From JAFAXD01 sp963816775 (lineage in GTDB: Bacteria > Pseudomonadota > Alphaproteobacteria > Rhizobiales > Xanthobacteraceae): 64,000 bases of DNA. Location: assembly GCA_963816775.1 (NCBI GenBank), contig CAWFLX010000033.1:1-64000 (forward strand), read 5' to 3'. Shown here piece after piece: positions 34,317 to 43,529 of the stretch. The position numbers and the translations under genes were made by a program. A model generated the notes under the pieces. That model was not told the DNA's origin. It was given only the letters and a program-made list of their open reading frames with translations, and searched no databases. Every line of letters starts with the position of its first letter. Within the stretch, counting starts at the first letter, position 1.

Positions 34317-37300
34317 TCGCCGTTACCGTCAGCGTCGTCGGCGCCGCCCGAGAGCGACCATTCCTTCACGCGCGCCAGATGATCGTAGTCGCCGCCGCCG
34401 CGGCGCATGAACATCGGCCGTTCACGTGAAAGGTAGGGCGTGTCTTCTTTTTCGAATTCGAGGAGCACAGCCGTGAGGCGCCGGCGCGCCTTGTCGGCCT
34501 CCATGTCGGGCGTACGATCCTCCCAGACGATTGGCTTGCGCTCGCCGGCGGGTTGCCCGCCTCGCAACGACACGTACGCCAACTCGGCGATCGAACCACC
34601 GCCTGGCATACCCTCGAAACCGCCCGCACGCAGGATCGCGCCTTCGAGCGTGAGTTGCGGAGCAAGGCCGGACGAAACCTGAGCCGCGGTCCGCACCTGC
34701 CCGGTCTTGTAATCGAGCAGCGCAAAACTTCCGTTGTGCAGGCGCTCGATTCGATCAGCGCGCGCCGAGAGCCGAAACGTCCGCTCGCCCAGCGCAATGT
34801 CGAGCGCGCCGCGGATTTCGGCGCGCAGCGCCGCGATCTGTGGACGGCGGCTGGCTTCGAATTCGGCAAACCAGCGCGCGATGCGCTCGAACCGTGGCCA
34901 CCAGAACGCGCGCGCCTCGGGAAAGTCGTCCAACGTTGCGAAATGCTTGTTCCCCAGCCGGATCAATTCGGCAAACGCATCGTCCGGCAATCGCTCCTGG
35001 AACAGTTCGGTGAACTCGCCGACGGCGCCGTGGATGACGATGCCACGGTCGCGCGCGCCCGGCGGCGTATCGACCGGATCGAGCGGCCGCAGCCGCAAGA
35101 TGTGCTTGGCATAGATGCTGTACGGATCGCGCAGCCAGTGTTCGATCTCGGTCACCGAGAGCGCTGCCGGTCGTGTCGCGCGCGGCGGCTTTGGCGCGGG
35201 GCGCGCCACTGGAATAACTTTCTTTGGCCGATCGAGTGCGTGCGCCCAGGCGATGTATTGACGGCCGCGCTCGACCGCTTCGCTCCAGAGGTCTTCGCCC
35301 GCGACTGCGGCGATGCGCTGCAGGAACCGCGAGGCAACCGTGGGCGCACCGCCAAGCTTGGTTGCGCGCGCGAGCACCACGGTCCGCGCGCCGAGTAACT
35401 GCGCGAAGTCGTGCGCCGAGAGCCCGATGCGCCGCTCCGGAAGGTCGAGACCGAGTGCGTGGCGCATCGGCCGGCTGAGCCATGGGTCGGTGCGCACATC
35501 CGGTGGCCACACGCCTTCGACCAACCCACCCAGCACGACCCGATCGGCGGTGATCAGGCGGGCCTCGAGCGGTCCGAGAATGCGGATGCGCGCGCCGGGC
35601 CGTTCGGGCCGGCGCACGACCCGGCTCTGGATCGCGGCCAGCAGCAGGTCGCTGTAGTCGGCCGCCGTGACCGCGACATCCCCCTCGGTCTGTGCCGTGA
35701 TGTCGCCGAATGCGGCTGTCAGCGCGTCGCCATCCTGGCCCGCAAACGCCAACACCTCGCCGTTCGCATCCCTGCTGAGTTCTTCGATCGCGGCGCGATG
35801 CCAGGCGGCGAGTTGTCCGAATGTTTGCGCTGAGCTGACGTGTTCGCGCGGTGCCAGCGCGGCGGCGAGGCGGCGCACCAAATCCGCCGCGGTGTCGATG
35901 TCGGCAACCGTCAAAGCCGTGCGCGGATCGGAGCGGTGCAATTCCGTCGTCTCGCCGGCTCGCAGGTTGTGCAGTTGTTGGCGAAGGTTCGCCAGCGCAT
36001 CCAGAAGTCCGTTGCTGCCCGGCCGCGGGCGCGGACCGCGCAGCACCGCGCGCTCCAGCACTTGGACTCCATAAGCAAGCGTGCCGGCCGACGCACCAAG
36101 ACGCAGCAGTGGATGCTTGAGCAGCGCCAGCAAGGCGACGGGAGCGAGGCCGCTCAATGCCGCTTCGGCGACGAGGCGAGCAAACCGGCCCGCCGCCGTA
36201 TCGCCGAGCGGATCGCCGCCCGAGTCATCCGCGATCATGTTCCAGCGGCCGAGTGCGGCCGCGACCCGACGCGCGAGGGCACGATCGGGCGTAATGAGGG
36301 CGGCGGTGGCGGCCGGCGTCTCGATCGCCTCGCGCAAGACGACCGCGATCGCCAGCGCTTCCTCCTCGGCGTTGGCGGCTTCGATCACCGCGATGTTCGC
36401 CATGCCGGTTGAGATCTCCCGCTCGAGCCCGCGCCGGAGCCGCTCGCGCCAGCGGTGCGTGGCCGCGGCCGGCCGCATGATCTCCGACACCAGCGCCTCG
36501 CGTCCGTGCGCCGGCGCCAGCGCGGTGACCTCGTCGCGGCGAACCCCGAGGCGCGCCAGCAACGCGTGCATGGCAAATTGCGGATGCCCGATCGCGGGCG
36601 CTGCGTCGGCCGCGCCACCAATCATGGTCCAGGCTTCATCGTCGAGATGCGTGTCGAGTCCGGGCAGCACGACGGCTCCGTGCGGCAGACGCGCAATGGT
36701 TGCCAGCAGGGCCGCGGTCGCAGGCATCGAGCCGGTCGATCCGGCCGCGATCACCGGCTGGTCCGGCGAAGCCTGAAGCCGTGCGGCCTCGGCGGCGATC
36801 AGCCGGTCGCGGCGTTCCGGTGGATCGATTGCATCCCTGCCAGCTAGAAGCGTTGGCCAGACATCGCGGGCGATTTTCAGGAATCGCAACGTGAGCTGCC
36901 AATAGGTATCCATCTCGTCCGGGACCAGTTGGTCGAGGCGGCTCCACGGCACCTGCCGGGTCGTCATGTCGTCCATCAGGCGCGCCAAATCGTCGGCCAG
37001 CGCGAACGCGGTGGCCGGGCTGTTCACGATCAGGGGCGGACCGACCGCGCCGGCGCTCTGGAGCTGGCGGCTCCAGGCCAGGATCAGCTTGGCCAACAAC
37101 GCGCGCCGCTCAAACCCGTCCAACGCGAGCGGCAACGCGAGCGCTTCGTCCGCGAGAGCACCGTTTGAAGCCTGCGCGAATACGATTTCGTCCTCATCGA
37201 TATCGCCAAGCGCGACGATGCGCGGCAAGGTCGCGGCCTCGGTCTTGAGCGCATCCAGAAAGGCGTCGCGCGCGAGCCGGCAGGCGCGTCGCGTGGGCAG

Positions 37301-37447
37301 GTAGATGGTCGCGTTCGCCAACGCGAGAGGGTCCGCAAACGCAAACCCGGGAATGAGCTCGCCCGCCGCAAGAGCGTTGAGCAGGGTCGGCAAGAAGGGG
37401 GCCGACGCTGGGATTGTGAACAGGCGGGGCGGGCGGTCCATGGCCAC
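34313..37447 (-). CDS. addB: double-strand break repair protein AddB
   Basis: A 1044-residue partner of AddA. It has a degenerate helicase fold: TIYLPTRRACRLARDAFLDA in the N-terminal region, and no intact Walker A, as is usual in alphaproteobacterial AddB. RVVLGGLVEGVWPPDVR lies in the second helicase-like half and a nuclease domain with FALLDYKTGQVRTAAQVSSG near residue 910 follows. The C-terminal region contributes the second strand-cutting activity of the complex. It lies 69 bases after murU and is coupled to addA. Confidence 0.93.
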   Translation of the reverse strand: MAMDRPPRLFTIPASAPFLPTLLNALAAGELIPGFAFADPLALANATIYLPTRRACRLARDAFLDALKTEAATLPRIVALGDIDEDEIVFAQASNGALADEALALPLALDGFERRALLAKLILAWSRQLQSAGAVGPPLIVNSPATAFALADDLARLMDDMTTRQVPWSRLDQLVPDEMDTYWQLTLRFLKIARDVWPTLLAGRDAIDPPERRDRLIAAEAARLQASPDQPVIAAGSTGSMPATAALLATIARLPHGAVVLPGLDTHLDDEAWTMIGGAADAAPAIGHPQFAMHALLARLGVRRDEVTALAPAHGREALVSEIMRPAAATHRWRERLRRGLEREISTGMANIAVIEAANAEEEALAIAVVLREAIETPAATAALITPDRALARRVAAALGRWNMIADDSGGDPLGDTAAGRFARLVAEAALSGLAPVALLALLKHPLLRLGASAGTLAYGVQVLERAVLRGPRPRPGSNGLLDALANLRQQLHNLRAGETTELHRSDPRTALTVADIDTAADLVRRLAAALAPREHVSSAQTFGQLAAWHRAAIEELSRDANGEVLAFAGQDGDALTAAFGDITAQTEGDVAVTAADYSDLLLAAIQSRVVRRPERPGARIRILGPLEARLITADRVVLGGLVEGVWPPDVRTDPWLSRPMRHALGLDLPERRIGLSAHDFAQLLGARTVVLARATKLGGAPTVASRFLQRIAAVAGEDLWSEAVERGRQYIAWAHALDRPKKVIPVARPAPKPPRATRPAALSVTEIEHWLRDPYSIYAKHILRLRPLDPVDTPPGARDRGIVIHGAVGEFTELFQERLPDDAFAELIRLGNKHFATLDDFPEARAFWWPRFERIARWFAEFEASRRPQIAALRAEIRGALDIALGERTFRLSARADRIERLHNGSFALLDYKTGQVRTAAQVSSGLAPQLTLEGAILRAGGFEGMPGGGSIAELAYVSLRGGQPAGERKPIVWEDRTPDMEADKARRRLTAVLLEFEKEDTPYLSRERPMFMRRGGGDYDHLARVKEWSLSGGADDADGNGE

Positions 37448-37516
37448 CTGCCGTAGCGTGAGTCTCCCGGCTCCGAAAGGGGACTTAGGTGCCCGCGAGC
37501 CTAATTGCCGGCGCGA

Positions 37517-38254
37517 TCAGGCGGCGCTCGCCATGATCGCCGCCTCCGCGGCGGCGACTGCCTCGGGCGTGCCGACGTGCATCCAAACCCCTTCGAGCCG
37601 CATGCCGCACAGCCGGCCGGCCTCCATGGCGCGATCGAACAGCAGGTTGAGCGAAAACGGTCCGTCCGGAGCACCGGCGAATAGTTTCGGCGAAAGCACT
37701 GCGGCTCCCGCATAGACGAACGGGGCAACGTCGCGCTCGCCGCGTCGATGCAGCGCGCCGCCAGGATCCATCGAGAAATCGCCGCGGCCGGCATAGCCAA
37801 CGCTGGCGGTGGTTGCGGCGAGCAACAACAGCGCGTCCATGCGGCGCTCATCGAACGAGCGAGCGAGCTGCTCGAGGTTGCGCTGTACGCCGTCGATCCA
37901 AAGGGTGTCCGAGTTGAGCAGAAAGAACGGGCCCGATCCGAGCGACGGCAGCGCGGCGCGCACGCCGCCGCCGGTATTCAGAAGTTGCGCCCGCTCGTCC
38001 GAGATGACGATGCGCGGCGCGTGCCGCGCTTCAAGATGCCGTTCGATCTGATCGGCAAAGTAATGGACGTTGACCACCGCGGTGCCGACGCCGGCTTCCG
38101 CGAGCTTGTCCAACACGTAGTCGATCAGCGCCTTGCCGGCGACCGGCACAAGCGGCTTCGGCATGCCGTCGGTAACCGGCCGCATGCGGGTGCCGAGACC
38201 GGCGGCAAGAACCATGGCGTGGTCGGGAGATCGAGCGGCGGGCTTGCGAATCAT
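37517..38254 (-). CDS. murU: MurNAc-1-phosphate uridylyltransferase (MurU-like nucleotidyltransferase)
   Basis: A 245-residue nucleotidyltransferase with the signature AMVLAAGLGTRMRPVTDGMP and the substrate-lysine segment KPLVPVAGKAL. The catalytic Asp is in FFLLNSDTLWIDG, and WMHVGTPEAV closes the fold. In the Pseudomonas-type recycling path AmgK phosphorylates MurNAc at C1 and MurU makes UDP-MurNAc. The AmgK-like gene is directly upstream, which supports this rather than a mannose- or glucose-1-phosphate role. I use the ATG at 38254; the 51 upstream codons have no family match. Confidence 0.88.
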   Translation of the reverse strand: MIRKPAARSPDHAMVLAAGLGTRMRPVTDGMPKPLVPVAGKALIDYVLDKLAEAGVGTAVVNVHYFADQIERHLEARHAPRIVISDERAQLLNTGGGVRAALPSLGSGPFFLLNSDTLWIDGVQRNLEQLARSFDERRMDALLLLAATTASVGYAGRGDFSMDPGGALHRRGERDVAPFVYAGAAVLSPKLFAGAPDGPFSLNLLFDRAMEAGRLCGMRLEGVWMHVGTPEAVAAAEAAIMASAA

Positions 38255-38304
38255 CTGGAGTGAGCGAGTTTGCCGATGAAGTCTAACATGAACGTGACGT
38301 GCTG

Positions 38305-39840
38305 TTAGGACTCCCGTTTGGTATCCGGCGACGGGACATGCTCGTCGTACCAGGCCGCGAGCTGACCGAGTGCCGGGTGCCTGAGCGAGCGTTGCAGATA
38401 GCCCCACACGCGCGGCAAATGACGCAGATATTGCGGTTTGCGGTCACGCCGGTTGAGTCGCGTAAATATCCCCAAGATCTTGGACGCGCGCTGCGCCGCG
38501 AGCGTCGCATAGATCATGGCGAACTGCGGAACATCGAAGCTGGCATCGGCTATGGAGCGTCCGCGCACATACCGTCCCATCAAATCGAGCTCGAGCGCCT
38601 CCGGCACGTCGACGCGGGCGTCCTGGAGCAAGGACGCGAGGTCGTAGGCGGCCGGGCCGAGCAGCGCGTCCTGAAAATCGATGAGGCCGAGACACCCAAG
38701 GCCGCGGCGTTCCGGAAGCCAGATCAGATTGGGTGAATGATAGTCGCGCAATACCCAGGTCTTCGGCTCGGCGAGCGCCGGCTCCAACGCGCGCCGCCAG
38801 AGCCGGACATAATCTTCCCGCGCAGCAGGCGACGGAGCGGTGCCGTAGTTGGGCAAGTACCAATCGATCAGCAATTCGCTCTCGATCAGGAAGGCATCCA
38901 TGTCGTAGGTCGGCAGGCGATACTCGACCTGCGGCGCTACCGGCAACCGCGCCGGCAGCTTCAGCTTGTGCAAAGTTCCCAGAATGTGCACCGCGGCTTC
39001 GTATCGGACCCTGATCGGCGCCGGTGGATCGCCGGACACCACCAGCTCGGATCCGAGGTCCTCCAGGACAATGAAACCGTCGTCCAGGTCGGCGGCAATC
39101 ACTTCCGGGGCGGAGAAGCCGAGCGCGCGCAGCGCACGCGCGATCGCGACGAACGGCCTGACGTCTTCCGCGAGATGCGCGATCGCGCTGTAGGGCTTGC
39201 CGTCGCGAACGGGCGGACCGTCCGGCCGGCGCGGTGAATCCATCAGGATGAGGTTGCGCTTGCCTGTCAGGATTTTTTGATAGGACCGCGACGATGCATC
39301 ACCGGTGAGCCGCTCGCACAGCGCCCCCTGATACCCGCACTCGTTGAGGAAGCGGCGACGTGCTGCGAGCCGCGCGGCGCGCGGCGCATATTCCCCAAGT
39401 CCGGTGACGCGCACGTCGCGGTAGTTGGGTCCGGCCTTCGCGTTGAGCCCGAAGGCGATGTCCCAGCGATCCGCCGGCAAGGCGTTCGGCGCGCGCTCCG
39501 GCCATTCCACCAGAATGACCGACAGGGGTGGAAGGTCATCGAAGCCAAGCTGATCCAGCTCACTCGCGTCCGTCACCCGATAGAAGTCGGCATGTACGAG
39601 CGGGAAGCGCGGCAATTCGTAGGTCTGCAACAGCGTAAAGGTCGGACTCGGGACTTCCAGGGTGTCGTCGTCGGCAAGGTGCCGAATGAGCGCGCGCGCG
39701 AAAGTCGTTTTGCCGGTGCCGAGATCGCCGGACAAACTCACGACGTCGCCCGGTTCGAGCGCCGCAGCGAAGTCACCTACGAGTTGACGCAGCGCCTCCT
39801 CACTCGGCACCGCCAGTGTGAAGCTTGAATCGTCCACCAT
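38305..39840 (-). CDS. TsaE-AmgK fusion: tRNA t6A ATPase subunit plus aminoglycoside-phosphotransferase-like sugar kinase
   Basis: A 511-residue two-domain protein. Residues about 1-150 are TsaE (Walker A SLSGDLGTGKTTFARALIRH, then PSPTFTLLQTY and the HADFYRV and VEWPER motifs), the ATPase that supports threonylcarbamoyl transfer to A37 of ANN-decoding tRNAs. Residues about 170-511 are an APH-type kinase with FIVLEDLG, the catalytic loop VLRDYHSPNLIW and the metal motif LIDFQDALLG, matching AmgK, the anomeric MurNAc/GlcNAc kinase. The two enzymes are separate in pseudomonads; the fusion is widespread in alphaproteobacteria. It lies 26 bases after divL and 50 before murU. No internal start with a good ribosome site is obvious, so both activities are probably on one chain. 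Confidence 0.92.
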   Translation of the reverse strand: MVDDSSFTLAVPSEEALRQLVGDFAAALEPGDVVSLSGDLGTGKTTFARALIRHLADDDTLEVPSPTFTLLQTYELPRFPLVHADFYRVTDASELDQLGFDDLPPLSVILVEWPERAPNALPADRWDIAFGLNAKAGPNYRDVRVTGLGEYAPRAARLAARRRFLNECGYQGALCERLTGDASSRSYQKILTGKRNLILMDSPRRPDGPPVRDGKPYSAIAHLAEDVRPFVAIARALRALGFSAPEVIAADLDDGFIVLEDLGSELVVSGDPPAPIRVRYEAAVHILGTLHKLKLPARLPVAPQVEYRLPTYDMDAFLIESELLIDWYLPNYGTAPSPAAREDYVRLWRRALEPALAEPKTWVLRDYHSPNLIWLPERRGLGCLGLIDFQDALLGPAAYDLASLLQDARVDVPEALELDLMGRYVRGRSIADASFDVPQFAMIYATLAAQRASKILGIFTRLNRRDRKPQYLRHLPRVWGYLQRSLRHPALGQLAAWYDEHVPSPDTKRES

Positions 39841-39866
39841 CAAACGTCTATTACCTGGGGAAAAGC

Positions 39867-42326
39867 CTACTGCCTGGCCGGCAACACGCATATCACGGTC
39901 GTGCCGTGTCCGACCTCGGATTCGATCCGGACAGTGCCGCCATGCAGGCCGACGAACGAGCGCACCAGCGACAGACCGAGACCGACGCCGCGGTGTCGCG
40001 AACCAAACGGGTGACTTTCAAACCATTCAAAAACCTTGTCCTTCATCTCGGGCGGAATACCCGGTCCCTGGTCGGCGACGGAGAGAACGAGCGCGCCCGC
40101 CTCGCGCCGGGCGGCCAGCACCACGGTGCCTCCATGCGGGGAAAATCCGACCGCATTCGACAAGAGATTGAACAGCGCCTGACGGATGCGGCGCTCGTCC
40201 GCCATGAACGTGCCGATGTCGGGTTCAGCCTGCAGCTCGAGCGTAATTTGGTCTTGCGTCAGCCGATCCTGCACGCCCTCGGCGGCGGCTTCCATCGTCT
40301 GTCGGATATCGATCGGTGCAAGATCGAGCGTCATTGCGCCGGCTTCGATGGTGGCGAGGTCGAGGATGTTATCGACAATGGCAAGCAGCGCATTGGTCGA
40401 TGACGTGATGTAACCTAGATACTCGTGCTGGCGCGGATTGAGCGGACCGATATTTGGATCGCCCAGAAAATGCGTGAAGCCGATGATGTTGGTGAGAGGA
40501 GAGCGTAACTCGTAGGACATGTGCTGAACGAAGTCCTGCTTGAGCTTCTCCGCCGCCACCAGCGCTTCGTTGCGTTCGACCAAGGCGCGCTCGACATTGA
40601 CCGACGCGGTCACGTCGGTGAACGTGACCAGCGTCGCGCCATCCGGCAGCGGGATGGTGGCGCAATCGATAATGGCACCGTCACGTCGCTCCATACGGCT
40701 TGCGACCGGGGTGCGCGCGTCGAGCGTCGTGACGGCGCGGCGCAATGCCTCCCAGGTCGGTTCGGCGCCGAGCCGCAAGCACAGGTGCATCACCGCCTCG
40801 ATATGCGGGCCGTCCGCGAGAGCGGACAGGTCAACGTTCCACATCCGCCGGAAGGCGGGGTTCGACAGCCGCAGGCGGCCATCGCTGCCGAACACTGCGA
40901 CCGCCTCGCCGAGATTGTCGAGGGTCTCGCCGCGCACGCGGATCAGGTCGGCGAACCGGCGTTCGAGGTCGAGGCGTTCGGTCACGTCATCAAACAGGTA
41001 GGTGACCCCGCCCTCGGGATTGGGCGTGGTCACGACCCGCAGCGTGCGTCCATCCGGCAGATGCCACTCGTGCTGCTTGCCCTCCAGCGCCTGATAAGCT
41101 TCATGCAGTTGCGTGCGCCACTCGCGGAAATCGCGTTGCTCGGGCAGGTTGCGGGCGGCCCGCAGCACGTCGAGGATTGCCGAGTTGGTCGGCTCCTGAT
41201 CGAGGAACCCGCTATCGAGGTCCCACAATGCCCGGTAGGCCGCGTTATAGAACGTGAGCCGGCGCTCGGCGTTGAACGCCGCGACCGCGGTGGCGAGTTG
41301 ATCGAGAGTGCGGCGATGGGCCTCGATCATGCGGTCAACGTCGCGGTGCAAGGTCTCAACTTCGGTGGCGTCGATGCCGATCCCGGCGCTACCGTTCGGC
41401 GTCGGAACTGCGAGCACGTCGAGCACGCGGCGGCGGCCACCGACGATGGCGGCGCGCCGTGCGCGACCACCGCCGCCTTCATCCGGACGCCCGGCAGATG
41501 CGTCGAACAGCTCGATCCCGCCGGCGACGACGCTCGTCGGGTCGCCCGCTTCCACTGCGCTCGCGTAGGCGCTGTTGACGAACACCAGGCGGCCGGACTT
41601 GTCCCGCATCCACACCGGCGACGGCAGCGCCTCGATCAGTGAGCTTGCGGCCTCCAGGTCGTGTTGCAGTCTTTGGTGTTCGGCCCTGAGCGCGGTGAGG
41701 TCGCGCACAACACTGCTGACGTCGCGCAAACGCAGCACGGCGCGGCCGCCGACCGGACGGCCGGATGCTTCGATCTCGCGGCCGAACCGCGTGCTCAGCA
41801 CGGTGCTGAACCCTTCGCCGTTAGTACGCAATCTGCGAACGGCTGTTTCGATCTCTTCGACCGCTTGCGGCTCAAGCCAGGTGGCGAAGTCGGATACGCT
41901 TTGCGGGGGCTGCTCGGGGGCGAGGGTGCGCGCTTCGCCGATGACCATCGGGTCGCCGCCCTGCAACGGCCACACCATCATAACCTGCGGGTCGGTCAGC
42001 AGCAGTGCGCGGGCATCGCTGGCCGCGGCCTTGAGCGCGTCGATCTCGTTGCGCAGGCCGGCCGCTTCGACCGCGGCGCGCTGGCGCGTGCGCAACAGCG
42101 CGATCGCACTGATGACGGCAAAGAGGACGACGCCCAAGGTCAACGCAAGGCCCGCGACGTCGTGCCAGGGAACGCGCGTGATCATGTCCCGGGCCGTCGC
42201 CGGGATGCCGCCAACGGCATTTTGTGCGGTTGCGGCGGAGACGGTCACCATGAGGCAGGCGCAGACGACCGCAGACACCCGGCCGGTATGTCTTTGCGCG
42301 CTGTTCGCCCGGATTGCGACCGGCAT
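39867..42326 (-). CDS. divL: DivL-like tyrosine pseudo-kinase, PAS sensor of cell polarity
   Basis: An 819-residue protein with an N-terminal signal-like stretch (VSAVVCACLMVTVSAATA), a membrane helix near residues 55-75 (VAGLALTLGVVLFAVISAIA), PAS modules across about 200-560 and a kinase-type end. Where histidine kinases have the acceptor His, this protein has Tyr605 in VQHMSYELRSPLTNIIGF. The same Tyr for His change defines Caulobacter DivL, which controls CckA by sensing DivK. The ATP domain is intact (FNLLSNAVGF, ADQGPGIP, GVGLGLSLVRS). The gene order divL-tsaE-amgK-murU-addB-addA-trxA matches Caulobacter as I recall it. I use 42326 because GGGAGGGG lies just upstream; an ATG at 42386 is the alternative. 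Confidence 0.9.
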   Translation of the reverse strand: MPVAIRANSAQRHTGRVSAVVCACLMVTVSAATAQNAVGGIPATARDMITRVPWHDVAGLALTLGVVLFAVISAIALLRTRQRAAVEAAGLRNEIDALKAAASDARALLLTDPQVMMVWPLQGGDPMVIGEARTLAPEQPPQSVSDFATWLEPQAVEEIETAVRRLRTNGEGFSTVLSTRFGREIEASGRPVGGRAVLRLRDVSSVVRDLTALRAEHQRLQHDLEAASSLIEALPSPVWMRDKSGRLVFVNSAYASAVEAGDPTSVVAGGIELFDASAGRPDEGGGGRARRAAIVGGRRRVLDVLAVPTPNGSAGIGIDATEVETLHRDVDRMIEAHRRTLDQLATAVAAFNAERRLTFYNAAYRALWDLDSGFLDQEPTNSAILDVLRAARNLPEQRDFREWRTQLHEAYQALEGKQHEWHLPDGRTLRVVTTPNPEGGVTYLFDDVTERLDLERRFADLIRVRGETLDNLGEAVAVFGSDGRLRLSNPAFRRMWNVDLSALADGPHIEAVMHLCLRLGAEPTWEALRRAVTTLDARTPVASRMERRDGAIIDCATIPLPDGATLVTFTDVTASVNVERALVERNEALVAAEKLKQDFVQHMSYELRSPLTNIIGFTHFLGDPNIGPLNPRQHEYLGYITSSTNALLAIVDNILDLATIEAGAMTLDLAPIDIRQTMEAAAEGVQDRLTQDQITLELQAEPDIGTFMADERRIRQALFNLLSNAVGFSPHGGTVVLAARREAGALVLSVADQGPGIPPEMKDKVFEWFESHPFGSRHRGVGLGLSLVRSFVGLHGGTVRIESEVGHGTTVICVLPARQ

Positions 42327-42511
42327 TCCGCTTGCCCCTCCCGGTCCCGTTGCCGGGACCACATCGGCCGGCCGAGAGAAGCGCATGGCCCCCGAATCGG
42401 CTCCAATCTACCCGCAACGGGAGTCCGACCAAAGAGTCCAGAGCGTGAACGGGGCTATGTCCCCATCTTGTGGGTAGCGGGTATCCCGGTTCCGGCCGGC
42501 ATTTTCTCCGC

Positions 42512-43372
42512 CTAGCGGCTGGCGAGCTCGCGGCCTTTGTTGAGCCCGCCGAAGCTCTGGACCGGGGCGCACATCAGGAAAGTGTAGCCCTCCTTCAAAA
42601 TGCGCTCGGCGTTGTTGGCATCGACGTGCGGATGACCGACGGCCACTTTGTGCTTCTTGCAGGTCTCGACCACGCGAGCCATCCATTTCAGCACTTCGGG
42701 ATGTTCATACTGACGTGGGTAACCAAGTTCCTGAGAGAGATCGCCTTCGCCGATCAGGATGCAGCCAATGCCGGGAACCTTGGTCAGGATCTCGTCCAGG
42801 CTCTCGATGCCCTGGGTGTCTTCCATCTGCAGGATGACGAAAATCTCGCCTTTGGGATCGAGCGGCCACACGTCGGCGCGCTCGTAATACTCCTGCTGGG
42901 TCAGTCCCCAGTAGCGCACGGCCTGGGTCGGACCGTCGCCGCGCAATCCGGCCGGGTGGTAACGCGCCGCGCTCTTGAGGCGCGGGTATCGGCAGGCCGA
43001 CACCGCGCTATAGGCTTCGTCCACGCTTGATATGTGCGGCCACACGACCCCATAGGCGCCGATGTCGAGGACCTGCTTGGCATGCCACTGCGCCTTCTCG
43101 CATCCGTTCGGCGGTATGCGCACCAGCGGCGCGACCGCGGGGGCAAGACTTGCGCCCTGCACCAACTGGCGGCGGTTGAGCATGTACTGAAGCGCGTCGC
43201 GGAACGCGCGGATGTCATAGCCGTTATGCTCCATCTCGAATACGACGCCGTCGTACTTGGAGCCAGAGAGGTTGATCGCGCTGTTGACCTCGGTCGGAGA
43301 GAAACAGGTGAACGCGGGTTTGCCTGCTTCGAGCGCTTTGATGACGCTATTCAGGCGCGGAATATCGGCCAT
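42512..43372 (-). CDS. HpcH/HpaI-family aldolase (2-oxo acid aldolase)
   Basis: A 286-residue TIM-barrel enzyme of the HpaI/citrate-lyase-beta group. Recognisable parts are KYDGVVFEMEHNGYDIRAF, LVRIPPNG with the substrate-binding Arg, the metal Glu in VILQMEDTQGIESLDEIL and the metal Asp in CILIGEGDLSQELGYP. Such enzymes split 4-hydroxy-2-oxo acids to pyruvate and an aldehyde or oxo acid. It is divergent from a LigJ-like hydratase, whose product is a substrate for this type of chemistry, so the two may belong to one aromatic ring-fission path. The exact substrate is not determinable here. Confidence 0.85.
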   Translation of the reverse strand: MADIPRLNSVIKALEAGKPAFTCFSPTEVNSAINLSGSKYDGVVFEMEHNGYDIRAFRDALQYMLNRRQLVQGASLAPAVAPLVRIPPNGCEKAQWHAKQVLDIGAYGVVWPHISSVDEAYSAVSACRYPRLKSAARYHPAGLRGDGPTQAVRYWGLTQQEYYERADVWPLDPKGEIFVILQMEDTQGIESLDEILTKVPGIGCILIGEGDLSQELGYPRQYEHPEVLKWMARVVETCKKHKVAVGHPHVDANNAERILKEGYTFLMCAPVQSFGGLNKGRELASR

Positions 43373-43529
43373 GTTTTCCCCCTTCGATGCGGAGCTGGTG
43401 GCGCGCGGCGCGCCGAGTGCGTCGGAAAGGGGCGCAATGTAGCAGAACGATCCCTGCTGTCACGGTTGAAAGCGTTCGAGTTTTTGTGGTTCTATGCCGC
43501 CGCACCTCACCCCAACAGGCGGCGTTCCC
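43373..43529. promoter_or_regulatory. divergent promoter region, aldolase/hydratase
   Basis: 157 bases between two divergent catabolic genes. I see no clear long palindrome. Positions 43460-43495 are AT-richer (GAAAGCGTTCGAGTTTTTGTGG) and are the likeliest place for a plus-strand promoter. Confidence 0.3.
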
